This document shows positions 24,530 to 34,033 of a DNA stretch of 64,000 nt, in pieces. How positions within the stretch are numbered: the stretch's first letter is position 1; each line of letters starts with the position of its first letter. The notes under the pieces are model-generated. The model did not search any database. It had not been told where the DNA came from and saw only the letters and a list, made by a program, of their open reading frames with translations. Both the position numbers and the translations under genes were made by a program. Origin of the DNA: Bryobacterales bacterium (GTDB taxonomy: Bacteria > Acidobacteriota > Terriglobia > Bryobacterales > Bryobacteraceae); NCBI GenBank assembly GCA_947446025.1, contig CANFEY010000007.1, forward strand, positions 1-64,000. Direction: 5' to 3'.

Positions 24530-26953
24530 GTGGCCCACCTCCCCCGAGGCCTCTGCGTCGCCCTCGTATTGTGGTTGGCAATGTCGCGCTCATCGACAGC
24601 CAGCCGGACCGAGTCGCCTGACCCTGTCCAATGGTGGCGCACGCAGGAATTTGAACAGATCCAGAAGTCCGCGGAGAGCCTGCGCAAAGGCGGCGACTTT
24701 GCCGCGCTCGAAAAGTTGTATGTCAAGGCCGTAGGCCAGGCGCGGGCGGCGAAAAATCTGCGCGCCCAGACCAGCTACCTGACGGCGCTGGGCAACACCT
24801 ACGTTTTTCTATTCCGCTATTCGGACGCGATTCAAGCTTACGCGCAAGCGCGCGACTTGGCACATGCAAGCAGCGACTGGCTTGCCGAAGGCGCAGTGGC
24901 TCCGGGGCTTTCCAGCGTGTACCTATTGGTGGGCGATTGGCCGGCAGCTCGGGAAAGCGCGCAAGCGGGCCTCGAAACCGTCAAGCGGTTGCCCACGCCG
25001 CCCTACTATGATGCCCAACTGAAGCTGCAGCACGCTCGTCTGAATCCTGGCGGAGACCGTACAGCCGCGGAGATTCTACAGGCGATCGATGCTACGCACG
25101 CGCAGCCCAACGTAGCGCTGGAGGCGGAGGCGTGGGATCTGCTGGGCGAAGAGCGCATGCGGCGGCGCGATTTTTCCGGAGCGGAGGCCGCTTTGGACAG
25201 CGCGTTCCGCCTGCGCAAACTGCACTTGCATCGCGATACGCGGCTTTCTTATTGGAGATTGGGCGCGCTTCGCTTGGCGCAAGGCCGGCTGGATGAGGCC
25301 GAACGCCTGACGGCATCCGCCATTGGAGAAATGCACTTGGAGGGGTCGGCTGTGTCCAGCCGGAACCTGCTGCTGCAACGCGGGCTGATCGCACAGGCGC
25401 GCGGCAACACAGATGCCGCGCTGCTCGATTTCGAGGCCGCCGCGCGCAGTGCCGAGCATTGGCGGCAAGCGATCCCGCCGCTTTCCCGGTCCTCGCTGGC
25501 TGCGGCCGATACGGAGGCCGACCGGAAGGTGTTCGCCACCTTTATTGAGGCCGCCGCCAGAAAAGGTCTGGCCACGGACGATGCCAAGTGGATCCGCAAG
25601 GCGCTGATGGCCGCCGAGCGCAATCGGGCGGCTAGCCTGCGCCAATCCGCTGCGTTGGCCGAAGTCTGGCGCCGCAAGCTTCCGTCTAAGTATTGGCAAA
25701 CACTGGCTCAACTGCGGACCGAGGAGACACGCCAAGTGCAGGCGGAAGGGGTGGGCGCGCAGGAGAATGCGGTGGTGGAACGGCTCCACCTAGCCCTCAC
25801 CGAGATGGAGGCCACCGCCGGTCTAGGGTATTCGCCTAATAAGATTGAGAATTTTTCCTCTGAGCGCTCACTTAGTCTTTTTCAGAAAGGGCTAAGGGAA
25901 TCGGAGTTATTCCTTAGTTTCTACACAGGAGCAGGAGAATCCTACCTGTGGGCCGTGACCCGGGAGAGCATCCATCTCTATGTGCTTCCCGCGGCGGATC
26001 GGATGGATGTGGCCGTGCAGAGTTTCCGGAACGCAGTGATGCAACATAAATCGAAAGCAAGCGAACTGGGGGAACACCTCTACGGAACGCTATTCGGGAA
26101 GCTGGACGCGCAAGAGTCGGGGCGTCCGGCTTGGATTCTTTCCTTGGAAGGTCCGCTGTTTGACGTTCCGATGGCGGCGCTGCGGCACAACGGAAAGTAC
26201 CTGGTGGAGGAGCACTCTCTGCAAATCACGCCGAGCGCGACATGGCTACAGACCGCCAAAACCGCTCCGGCAAAGAACAGCTATGTGGCCGTGGGGGATC
26301 CGATCTACAACTGGGCGGATGAGCGGCTGCGGCCGGCGGAATGGTCCGTGCGGACCTCACCCTATTATATTCCGGGCCAGTTGAACCGGCTGGTAGCGAG
26401 TGGCGAAGAGATACATCGCATCGCTCGTGTGTGGGGAAAACAAGGAACCGTGCTGGATGGACGGGATGCATCCCGTGCATCGTTCTTGAAGGCCGTTGCC
26501 ACGCAGCCCGCGCACGTATTCCTGGCGACGCACGTGGTGGCCAAGGGCACCCAGCGGGACCAAGCGTTTCTGGCTTTCTCCATTGGCGAAGGGGGCAGTC
26601 CTGAGCTGGTGGGCACTGCGGACATTGCGATGTTGCAGGTTCCCGGCGCGCTGGTGGTAATGAGCGGTTGCTCCTCCGGCGTGGGCGAGGCGAGCCCTGG
26701 TGCCGGGCTGTTGGGACTCACGCGCGCGTGGCTCTCCGCAGGGGCGCATGCGGTGGTGGCCACCAGCTGGCCGATGGACGATGTGCAGGGAGGCCTGCTA
26801 CCGGCTTTTTACGAAAATCTTGGGTCGGGCGCGAACCCGATGCCGGCGGCCGAAGCCCTGCGGAGGGGGCAGGCGGCGATGATCCACTCCGGCACATGGC
26901 AGGCCGACCCCGCTTATTGGGCGGCTTTCCAACTCACCGGCGGCGTCCGGTGA
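24530..26953 (+). CDS. TPR-CHAT protein (caspase-like protease), exported or membrane-tethered
   Basis: An 807-residue protein. The hydrophobic N-terminus (LCVALVLWLAMSRSSTA) looks like a signal peptide or anchor. Residues about 35-330 form TPR-like helical repeats (LTALGNTYVFLFRYSDAIQAYAQARDLA; RDFSGAEAALDSAFRLRKL; GRLDEAERLTASAI). A linker with coiled-coil character follows. The C-terminal CHAT domain (about 470-807) has the catalytic dyad His668 (FLATHVV) and Cys714 (VVMSGCSSGVG), plus the family end GLTRAWLSAGAHAVVATSWPM and AYWAAFQLTGG. CHAT proteins are relatives of caspases and separases. A sigma factor and an anti-sigma-like protein follow in the same direction. GTG start with GAGG nearby. 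Confidence 0.9.
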   Translation: MAHLPRGLCVALVLWLAMSRSSTASRTESPDPVQWWRTQEFEQIQKSAESLRKGGDFAALEKLYVKAVGQARAAKNLRAQTSYLTALGNTYVFLFRYSDAIQAYAQARDLAHASSDWLAEGAVAPGLSSVYLLVGDWPAARESAQAGLETVKRLPTPPYYDAQLKLQHARLNPGGDRTAAEILQAIDATHAQPNVALEAEAWDLLGEERMRRRDFSGAEAALDSAFRLRKLHLHRDTRLSYWRLGALRLAQGRLDEAERLTASAIGEMHLEGSAVSSRNLLLQRGLIAQARGNTDAALLDFEAAARSAEHWRQAIPPLSRSSLAAADTEADRKVFATFIEAAARKGLATDDAKWIRKALMAAERNRAASLRQSAALAEVWRRKLPSKYWQTLAQLRTEETRQVQAEGVGAQENAVVERLHLALTEMEATAGLGYSPNKIENFSSERSLSLFQKGLRESELFLSFYTGAGESYLWAVTRESIHLYVLPAADRMDVAVQSFRNAVMQHKSKASELGEHLYGTLFGKLDAQESGRPAWILSLEGPLFDVPMAALRHNGKYLVEEHSLQITPSATWLQTAKTAPAKNSYVAVGDPIYNWADERLRPAEWSVRTSPYYIPGQLNRLVASGEEIHRIARVWGKQGTVLDGRDASRASFLKAVATQPAHVFLATHVVAKGTQRDQAFLAFSIGEGGSPELVGTADIAMLQVPGALVVMSGCSSGVGEASPGAGLLGLTRAWLSAGAHAVVATSWPMDDVQGGLLPAFYENLGSGANPMPAAEALRRGQAAMIHSGTWQADPAYWAAFQLTGGVR

Positions 26954-26984
26954 AACAGGCAACAGACAGGCGGGACCAGAACGT

Positions 26985-27716
26985 ATGATGGGCCAGACAA
27001 TGGAACAAATCGAGTTCGCCACGGAAGCCAGGACAGTCCTGGTGGAAGCGGCGGTCGATGTGGTGTTCGCGGACCAGGAATTCGGCGGCGCGGGCGAGGA
27101 GAGCAGTGAGGCGTGCAGCGAGTGGGCGGATCTGGTGGAACGCATCCGGGACGGTAAGACCGACGGAATGGAGGAACTCTACGGCCTGTTTTCCCGCGGC
27201 ATCCGCTTTTATTTGATCCGGCAACTGGGTCCGCAGGAAGTGGAAGACAAGATCCACGACACTTTTCTGCTGGTGGTGCAGGCGATCCGCAGGGGGGAAC
27301 TGCGCGATTCCACCCGGTTGATGGGGTTTGTGCGCACCATCTGCCGGCGCCAGATCGCAGCCCATATTGACCGGCTGGTGCAGAGCCGCCGGGAGCAGGG
27401 CGAGGTAGACACCACGCCCCGCATCATGGACCCGAACTCAGATCCAGAGCAAACCGCTATCTTCTCAGAGAGAAAGGACATGATCCACAGGGTCCTCTCC
27501 GAAATCCCGGCCCGTGACCGGGAGATTCTGACCCGTTTCTACCTGCTGGAGCAGAGCCAGGAGCAGATTTGTTCGGAAATGGACCTTTCGGACACCCAAT
27601 TCCGGCTGCTGAAGTCCCGCGCCAAGAGCCGGTTCGGGGAGTTGGGAAAAAAAAGACTAGCACATCGAAATTTACAGGCAGTTTTTTTGAGAACTTCTGC
27701 CTCCCTATCGCACTAA
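26985..27716 (+). CDS. RNA polymerase sigma factor, sigma-70 family (ECF-like)
   Basis: A 243-residue protein. Region 2 is seen at about 55-130 (MEELYGLFSRGIRFYLIRQLGPQEVEDKIHDTFLLVVQAI, then LMGFVRTICRRQIAAHI), and region 4 at about 165-220 (VLSEIPARDREILTRFYLLEQSQEQICSEMDLSDTQFRLLKSRAKSRFGEL). Regions 1 and 3 are missing, as in ECF factors, but there is an N-terminal extension of about 50 residues. It starts 31 bases after the CHAT gene and precedes a zinc-binding membrane protein by 21 bases. Possible starts are 26985, 26988 or 27000. It should direct transcription when released from its partner. Confidence 0.9.
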   Translation: MMGQTMEQIEFATEARTVLVEAAVDVVFADQEFGGAGEESSEACSEWADLVERIRDGKTDGMEELYGLFSRGIRFYLIRQLGPQEVEDKIHDTFLLVVQAIRRGELRDSTRLMGFVRTICRRQIAAHIDRLVQSRREQGEVDTTPRIMDPNSDPEQTAIFSERKDMIHRVLSEIPARDREILTRFYLLEQSQEQICSEMDLSDTQFRLLKSRAKSRFGELGKKRLAHRNLQAVFLRTSASLSH

Positions 27717-27737
27717 TAGCTAGGCGGCAATGCCGCT

Positions 27738-28427
27738 ATGTTAAGAGACGAGAGCCCTGTCATGGAGCCGAACAAGTTGGAAAAGCCGCGAGCCGCAACC
27801 GCCCACCCGAGCGGAGACGTTTTGGAGAACTATGCCCTCGGGAGGCTGGTGGAACCGGAATTAGGCCACGTGGAAACCCATTTGTTTGTTTGCCATAGCT
27901 GCCAGGACGCACTGATCGAGACCGATGAATACGTCTCGGTGATGAAAAGCGCTCTGGCCGAGCCCCTGCCCGAGGCCGAGTCCTGGTCCACCCGCTGGGC
28001 GGCATTCGCCGGGCGGTTTACGGATTCCCTGCGGATTCCCCGCACTGTTCCCGTCTACTGCGCGGCACTCGCAACCCTCTCCCTGATGGCGGTGCTGTCG
28101 CAGGGCTATGTGCCCGGGCAGGCCGAAGGGACCGCGATCACGCTGCGCTCGGTTCGCGGCGGCGTGGAGGCTACGCGGGCACAAGGCCCGGCGGCACCGC
28201 ACCTTCGGCTGCGCATCGAATCTCCGTACTTATCCCCCGATCAGGCCTTGGAAGCCAGAATCGTGGACGCGGGAGGCAAGCAGACCTGGGCGGGCCGGCC
28301 CTTGTTCCATCACGATACGGGCTACGTCATGCAGGTGGACAGCGAGCTTGGCGCGGGAACCTACTGGGTCCGGCTCTACGATTCGCAGCAGCGGCTATTG
28401 CAGGAATACGGATTGCAGCTGCGGTAG
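27738..28427 (+). CDS. Membrane zinc-finger anti-sigma-like protein
   Basis: A 229-residue protein. Residues about 30-65 contain HVETHLFVCHSCQDAL; the HxxxCxxC (His48, Cys52, Cys55) is the zinc-binding anti-sigma (ZAS) signature. A single transmembrane helix lies near 101-120 (VPVYCAALATLSLMAVLSQGYVP). The C-terminal 100 residues form an extracytoplasmic beta domain (LRLRIESPYLSPDQALEARIVDAGGKQTW...YWVRLYDSQQRLL). This topology is that of regulated-proteolysis anti-sigma factors. It most likely restrains the sigma factor encoded just upstream. ATG at 27738 or 27762 are both possible. Confidence 0.8.
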   Translation: MLRDESPVMEPNKLEKPRAATAHPSGDVLENYALGRLVEPELGHVETHLFVCHSCQDALIETDEYVSVMKSALAEPLPEAESWSTRWAAFAGRFTDSLRIPRTVPVYCAALATLSLMAVLSQGYVPGQAEGTAITLRSVRGGVEATRAQGPAAPHLRLRIESPYLSPDQALEARIVDAGGKQTWAGRPLFHHDTGYVMQVDSELGAGTYWVRLYDSQQRLLQEYGLQLR

Positions 28428-28484
28428 CAAGTGTGGGGCGCCCGGAGGCGCTGGTCTGGCAGGACGGAATCCGGCCCCACTCAC

Positions 28485-30473
28485 TCAGACGCGCAGTTCA
28501 TAGCCGGCGGCGCGCATGCCTTCGATCACGGCGTTGCGGACTGAGGTCACTTCCTCAGCGGACATGGTCCGGTCGGGCGCTCCCGCGGTCAGGCGATAGG
28601 AAACGCTGCGGTCACCGGTGGGCAGGGTGAAGTCGCGCAGGAACTCGATACTCACCAGAGCCTCCCCGGCCAGGGTCTTCATGGCAGCCTGGACGTCGGC
28701 GATCAGGGCGCGCGGGCCGGCCACGACGGACAAATCAAAACTGCTTGACGGGAAACGGCGCAGTTGCTGGTACTTTACGTTGCTAGAGCGCAGTTGCATC
28801 AGCGCTTGCAGGTCGATATCGAGTACCGCGGCGCGGCCATGCTCGATCATTCGGGGGTGAAACTCGAAGAGGCGTCCGAAGAGGGTCCCGGCATGCAGTA
28901 GATCGGTGGCGCGTTGCGGATGTTCGAACTTGCGGGCGCCGGGGGAAGGGCGCGATTCGGAGCCGGGCAGCAAGCACTCTGCGAGGCGCTTCAACTCGTG
29001 CAATCCTGCTACGCCGTCGTCCTTGGCGAAGATGGCGGCTACGAAGTGAGGCACTTCGCGATCCGGGTGGACTTCGCGGCCAATTTCGAACAGCCGGAAC
29101 GAATCAAAGTGCCGGGTGTTGTCCACGATGTTTTTCCAGATGCCGGGGAGCAGACTGGTGCGCATCAGGTTCTGGTCCGCCACGATGGGGTTGGTGACGC
29201 GGATATGGGCGTCGGGGTCGAGCGAAAATCGCTGGGCGAGTTCTTCGCTGAGGAAGGAGTAGTTGTAGACTTCGGTGAACCCCTGCCCCACGGCGGCATC
29301 GCGCACCGAGTGGTGAAACACGCGCTCAACGCTGGGTGCGGGAACCGTCGCGGCGGCGAGCGGCGCGGTTGGAAGGATGGACGCGTAACCGACCATGCGG
29401 CCGATTTCTTCCACCAAGTCTTCTTTGATCGCGACGTCTTTGGTGGCGCGCCAAGTGGGGACGAAGACGGAGAGCGTGCCTGCGTCGATGCGCTCCACCT
29501 TGAACATCAAGGCTTCGAGGATGCGCTGCACTTCTTCGGCGGGCAGCGAACGGCCCAGCTTGCGGGCCAGCCAATCGAGCGGGAGCACGATGGGAGCGGG
29601 CTCTTTCGGAGGACGGTAGGCGTCGGCCAAGCCGCCGACCATGCGGATTCCGGGCGAGACTTCGAGAAGCAGTTCGTAGGCGCGTTCCAGGGCGCGGACG
29701 GTGTTGACCGGGTCTTGCGCTTTTTCGAAGCGCATGGAGGCGTCCGTGCGGAGGCGGATTTTCGATGACGTTTTGCGGATGTGCGCGGCGTTGAAGTTGG
29801 CGCTTTCGAGGACCAGGCGCGTGGTCTTCTCAGAGATGGCGCTGCCCGCGCCGCCGATGATACCGGCGATGGCGATGGCTCCCTTGGGGTCGGCGATGAC
29901 GAGCGCGGAGGGATCGAGTTCGTAGCTTTCGCCATTGAGGGCTTCAATGATTTCGCCCTGCGCGGCGGTGCGGACCTGGATGGGGCCGTCATGCAGTTTG
30001 TCGGCGTCGAAGGCGTGCATGGGCTGGGCGAGCTCCGCCATGACGAAGTTGGTGACGTCGACGATGTTGTTGATGGGGTTCAGGCCCACGGCTTCGAGGC
30101 GCTGCTGGAGCCATGAGGGGGACGGCTTGACGGTTACGTTGTCGAAGGCGAGTGCGGAGTAACGGGGGCAGAGCGAGTAGTCGTCGATGGAGACTTTTAC
30201 GGGTGGGTTCTTGGCGGTGAAGTTCTGCGGCATCACCGGGTCGCGCAGGGGTTGGCCGGTGATGGCGGAGACTTCGCGGGCCATGCCGAAGTGGCCCCAC
30301 AGGTCAGGGCGGTGGGTTAGGGATTTGTTGTCGACTTCGATGATGAAGTCTGCGCCGTGGACTTCGATGCCTTCGCACTCGGCGGTTTTGATGGTGATGA
30401 GGCGCTCGAGTACTTCGGGTGAGGCGTCGAGGCCCTTCACCATGTCGCGCAGCCAATTGTAGGAGAATTTCAT
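28485..30473 (-). CDS. pheT: Phenylalanine-tRNA ligase beta subunit, form lacking the EMAP-II domain
   Basis: A 662-residue PheT. It contains the N-terminal MKFSYNWLRDMVKGLD, the B3/B4 editing module (PINNIVDVTNFVMAELAQPMHAFDADKL; GAIAIAGIIGGAGSAISEKTTRLVLESANFNAAHIRKTSSKIRLRTDASMRFEK), B5, the catalytic-like core and the C-terminal anticodon-binding FDX domain (RRFPSSSFDLSVVAG). It is about 130 residues shorter than typical bacterial PheT. After ECEGIEVHG it goes straight to FIIEVDNKSLTHRPDLWGH, so the EMAP-II-like tRNA-binding domain is absent. It works with PheS as an alpha2-beta2 enzyme charging tRNA-Phe. Cotranscribed with pheS three bases upstream. Confidence 0.95.
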   Translation of the reverse strand: MKFSYNWLRDMVKGLDASPEVLERLITIKTAECEGIEVHGADFIIEVDNKSLTHRPDLWGHFGMAREVSAITGQPLRDPVMPQNFTAKNPPVKVSIDDYSLCPRYSALAFDNVTVKPSPSWLQQRLEAVGLNPINNIVDVTNFVMAELAQPMHAFDADKLHDGPIQVRTAAQGEIIEALNGESYELDPSALVIADPKGAIAIAGIIGGAGSAISEKTTRLVLESANFNAAHIRKTSSKIRLRTDASMRFEKAQDPVNTVRALERAYELLLEVSPGIRMVGGLADAYRPPKEPAPIVLPLDWLARKLGRSLPAEEVQRILEALMFKVERIDAGTLSVFVPTWRATKDVAIKEDLVEEIGRMVGYASILPTAPLAAATVPAPSVERVFHHSVRDAAVGQGFTEVYNYSFLSEELAQRFSLDPDAHIRVTNPIVADQNLMRTSLLPGIWKNIVDNTRHFDSFRLFEIGREVHPDREVPHFVAAIFAKDDGVAGLHELKRLAECLLPGSESRPSPGARKFEHPQRATDLLHAGTLFGRLFEFHPRMIEHGRAAVLDIDLQALMQLRSSNVKYQQLRRFPSSSFDLSVVAGPRALIADVQAAMKTLAGEALVSIEFLRDFTLPTGDRSVSYRLTAGAPDRTMSAEEVTSVRNAVIEGMRAAGYELRV

Positions 30474-30476
30474 GCG

Positions 30477-31502
30477 TCAGAATTGATTCAGGAAGCGCAG
30501 ATCGCCGCTGGCGAACAACCGGATGTCGTCGATGGCGTAGCGCATCATCGCCAGGCGCGTTAGGCCCAGGCCGAAGGCGAAGCCGTTCCACTCGTCGGGG
30601 TCGAGGCCGCCGGAGCGGAGCACTGCGGGGTGGACCAGGCCGCAGGGGAGCAGTTCCACCCAGCCGGATTGTTTACACACGGGGCAGCCTTTGCCGGCGC
30701 AGATCAGGCACTGGATATCGAGTTCAAAGCCGGGCTCAACGAAGGGGAAGAAGCCGGGGCGCAGGCGGACGGTGACTTCGCGATGGAAGATCGCCGAGAG
30801 CAGCGTCTTCATGAAGTAGATCAAATGCGCGACGGAGACATCGCGGTCCACCATCATGCCTTCCAGCTGGTAGAAGGTATGCTCATGCGATGGGTCCACT
30901 TCTTCGTTGCGGAAGACGCGGCCGGGGGCGATCATCTTCAGCGGCGCGCCGAGTTTTTCGAGCGCGCGGATCTGCACGGGCGAGGTGTGGGTGCGCAGCA
31001 AGCGGCCGTCTTTTAGCCAGAAGGTATCCTGCATGTCGCGCGCGGGATGGTCGGCGGGAATGTTGAGGGCGTCGAAGTTGTAGTATTCCTGCTCGACTTC
31101 GGGGCCGTCCATGATGGCGAAGCCGAGGGATACGAACAGGTCCTCGATTTCGCGCTGCACTTGCGTGACGGGGTGCAAGTGACCGGGGCGGATTCCGGGG
31201 GCGGGGGTAGTGAGATCGAACCACTCGCTGGCGAGGCGGGCGTCGAGGGCTACGGATTCGAGCGCGGACTTGCGGGAGTCCAGTCCAGATTCAAGCTCCT
31301 GCTTAGCGGCGTTGAGCAGGATGCCAAGGCTCTTGCGCTCCTCCGGCGCGAGTTTGCCGAATGTCTTACTGACTTCGGCGAGCTTGCCCTTGCGGCCCAG
31401 CGCGTCCACTCGGATGGTTTCCAGGGCTTCCAGTGTTGCGGCCGCATCCAGCGCCTTGAGCGTGGTGTCACGCAGTTCGGAGATAACCGATTCCGGGTTC
31501 AC
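30477..31502 (-). CDS. pheS: Phenylalanine-tRNA ligase alpha subunit
   Basis: A 341-residue PheS with an N-terminal coiled coil (about 1-85) and the class II catalytic core. Motif 2 is seen in GRVFRNEEVDPSHEHTFYQLEGMMVD and motif 3 in GFAFGLGLTRLAMMRYAIDDIR. There is a cysteine-rich stretch CLICAGKGCPVCKQSGW before motif 3, which looks like a zinc-ribbon-like insert. It forms the phenylalanine-activating half of PheRS. GTG start overlapping the TAG of the ankyrin gene (TAGTG). Confidence 0.96.
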   Translation of the reverse strand: MNPESVISELRDTTLKALDAAATLEALETIRVDALGRKGKLAEVSKTFGKLAPEERKSLGILLNAAKQELESGLDSRKSALESVALDARLASEWFDLTTPAPGIRPGHLHPVTQVQREIEDLFVSLGFAIMDGPEVEQEYYNFDALNIPADHPARDMQDTFWLKDGRLLRTHTSPVQIRALEKLGAPLKMIAPGRVFRNEEVDPSHEHTFYQLEGMMVDRDVSVAHLIYFMKTLLSAIFHREVTVRLRPGFFPFVEPGFELDIQCLICAGKGCPVCKQSGWVELLPCGLVHPAVLRSGGLDPDEWNGFAFGLGLTRLAMMRYAIDDIRLFASGDLRFLNQF

Positions 31503-32059
31503 TAAAGAGTTGCTCCGCTGGCTTCGAGATAGTCGACCATGGCTTGATGGCCTTTGAGCAGCGCCAGGTCGATGGGGCGTTGCTGATTGTCAGCACGGAA
31601 AGATGCGTCGGCACCGCTTTCGACGAGCACCTTGGCCATCTCCACATTGCCGTGCTGCGCTGCGGCGTGCAGGGCCACCCAGCCGCCGTGTTGCTGGGCG
31701 TTGGCGGGGGCTCCGTGTTCCAGCAGCAGCTTTACGATCTCGACGTGCCCGCCCGCGGAGGCCGCGTGGATGGGGTGATTATTCATCGCGTTCGTCGAGC
31801 GGGTGGTTACAGATGCGCCCTTATTCAGCAGCAGGCGCGCGGCGTCGAGCTTACCGAAGAACGCGGCGAGGTGAAGCGGGGTCCAGCCGTCGGTGCTCAC
31901 GGCTGTGACTAGAGAGCGGTTCGCCGTCAACAGGGCTTCCAGGCGCACGATGTCCCCCAGCATCGACGCCGCGAAAATAGCCAGCGTCGCATCCGCGGCC
32001 ATCAGCGCTTCCACGCGCGGGGAATCCCCTGCCCTTACGGCTTCGAACATTTCTTTCAT
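31502..32059 (-). CDS. Ankyrin-repeat protein
   Basis: A 185-residue protein made almost wholly of ankyrin repeats: DGWTPLHLAAFFGKLDAARLLLNKGASV, NHPIHAASAGGHVEIVKLLLEHGAPA, GWVALHAAAQHGNVEMAKVLVESGADA and QRPIDLALLKGHQAMVDYLEASGA. No signal peptide, so it is cytoplasmic, and probably a protein-binding scaffold. I chose the ATG at 32059, with AAGGAGG at a good distance. The open frame extends to 32125 but that part overlaps the upstream gene. It overlaps the pheS start. Confidence 0.85.
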   Translation of the reverse strand: MKEMFEAVRAGDSPRVEALMAADATLAIFAASMLGDIVRLEALLTANRSLVTAVSTDGWTPLHLAAFFGKLDAARLLLNKGASVTTRSTNAMNNHPIHAASAGGHVEIVKLLLEHGAPANAQQHGGWVALHAAAQHGNVEMAKVLVESGADASFRADNQQRPIDLALLKGHQAMVDYLEASGATL

Positions 32060-32075
32060 GCTGCAGGCGCCTCCT

Positions 32076-32537
32076 TCATGAGGCGGGCGCGAAGACTTCG
32101 GTCTGGCTCGCGACCTCCCAACCAAGGTGGTTGATATAGAACAATAACGGCGCGGGGGCGAATTTTTCGCGGAACGCGGTCCATGCCGAATCCTGCCAAC
32201 CCTCTTTGAGGATCGCCGCCACGTCGGTATCTTTGGAGAAAAAGCCCTCTTCGTGGGGCACGCCCAGATGGTCCAGGACGGCCTTGATGATGTCGAAGTG
32301 AGAGATCAGGATGGCCTGGGCCAGTTCCGCGGTAAACTCCTCATCGCGCTCTTCAATGCGCGACCAGATGCGCGGCGCAGCGTTGCGCAGCACCTCGGAG
32401 TTCATCTTGTTCAAGTGCAACCGCGTCTTCATGCGGTCGTACAATTTATACGTCTTCAGCCGGCCGATGGAAACGGACCGCAGCAATTGAGTCAGGCGGT
32501 CTTGGCCCAGCCCTAGGAAAATATCAGTAACCTGCAT
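32076..32537 (-). CDS. Cytoplasmic protein of unknown function
   Basis: A 153-residue soluble protein opening MQVTDIFLGLGQDRLTQLLRSVSIGRLKTYKLYDRMKTRL. It is mostly helical with no family motif I recognise. A TACAAT box (minus strand, 32551-32546) lies eight bases before the ATG, so the transcript is nearly leaderless. It heads a minus-strand group with the ankyrin gene, pheS and pheT. A DNA- or RNA-binding role could fit the basic N-terminus, but that is a guess. Confidence 0.65.
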   Translation of the reverse strand: MQVTDIFLGLGQDRLTQLLRSVSIGRLKTYKLYDRMKTRLHLNKMNSEVLRNAAPRIWSRIEERDEEFTAELAQAILISHFDIIKAVLDHLGVPHEEGFFSKDTDVAAILKEGWQDSAWTAFREKFAPAPLLFYINHLGWEVASQTEVFAPAS

Positions 32538-32608
32538 CTCAGATTATTGTAGCTGTATCGGATGGAAACGCGCGGTTGCTACATCATCACAGCCGCAAAA
32601 CGGAGTGC

Positions 32609-32666
32609 GGGGGCATCATCCTCTCCTGTGTTTAGGGTGCCCCCACACCCTTTGCCGGGCTACAAT
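32609..32666 (+). promoter_or_regulatory. purA promoter region with hairpin
   Basis: An inverted repeat GGGGGCA (32609-32615) / TGCCCCC (32638-32644) lies upstream of a TACAAT -10-like box (32661-32666), which is 26 bases before the purA GTG. The repeat spans the -35 region, so it could be an operator; no clear -35 is seen. Confidence 0.4.
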
Positions 32667-32689
32667 GGTCCGTTGGAGCAAAAACATAA

Positions 32690-33997
<1,308 letters not shown>

Positions 33998-34033
33998 CTG
34001 AGAAAAACTCCCGGCTCCGCCCACCTATATCAG

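Noticed and set aside
28433-28480. GTGGGGC/GCCCCAC inverted repeat between the anti-sigma gene and pheT as a terminator
   Set aside because: The loop is 34 bases long and no T-run follows, so it is not a convincing terminator.
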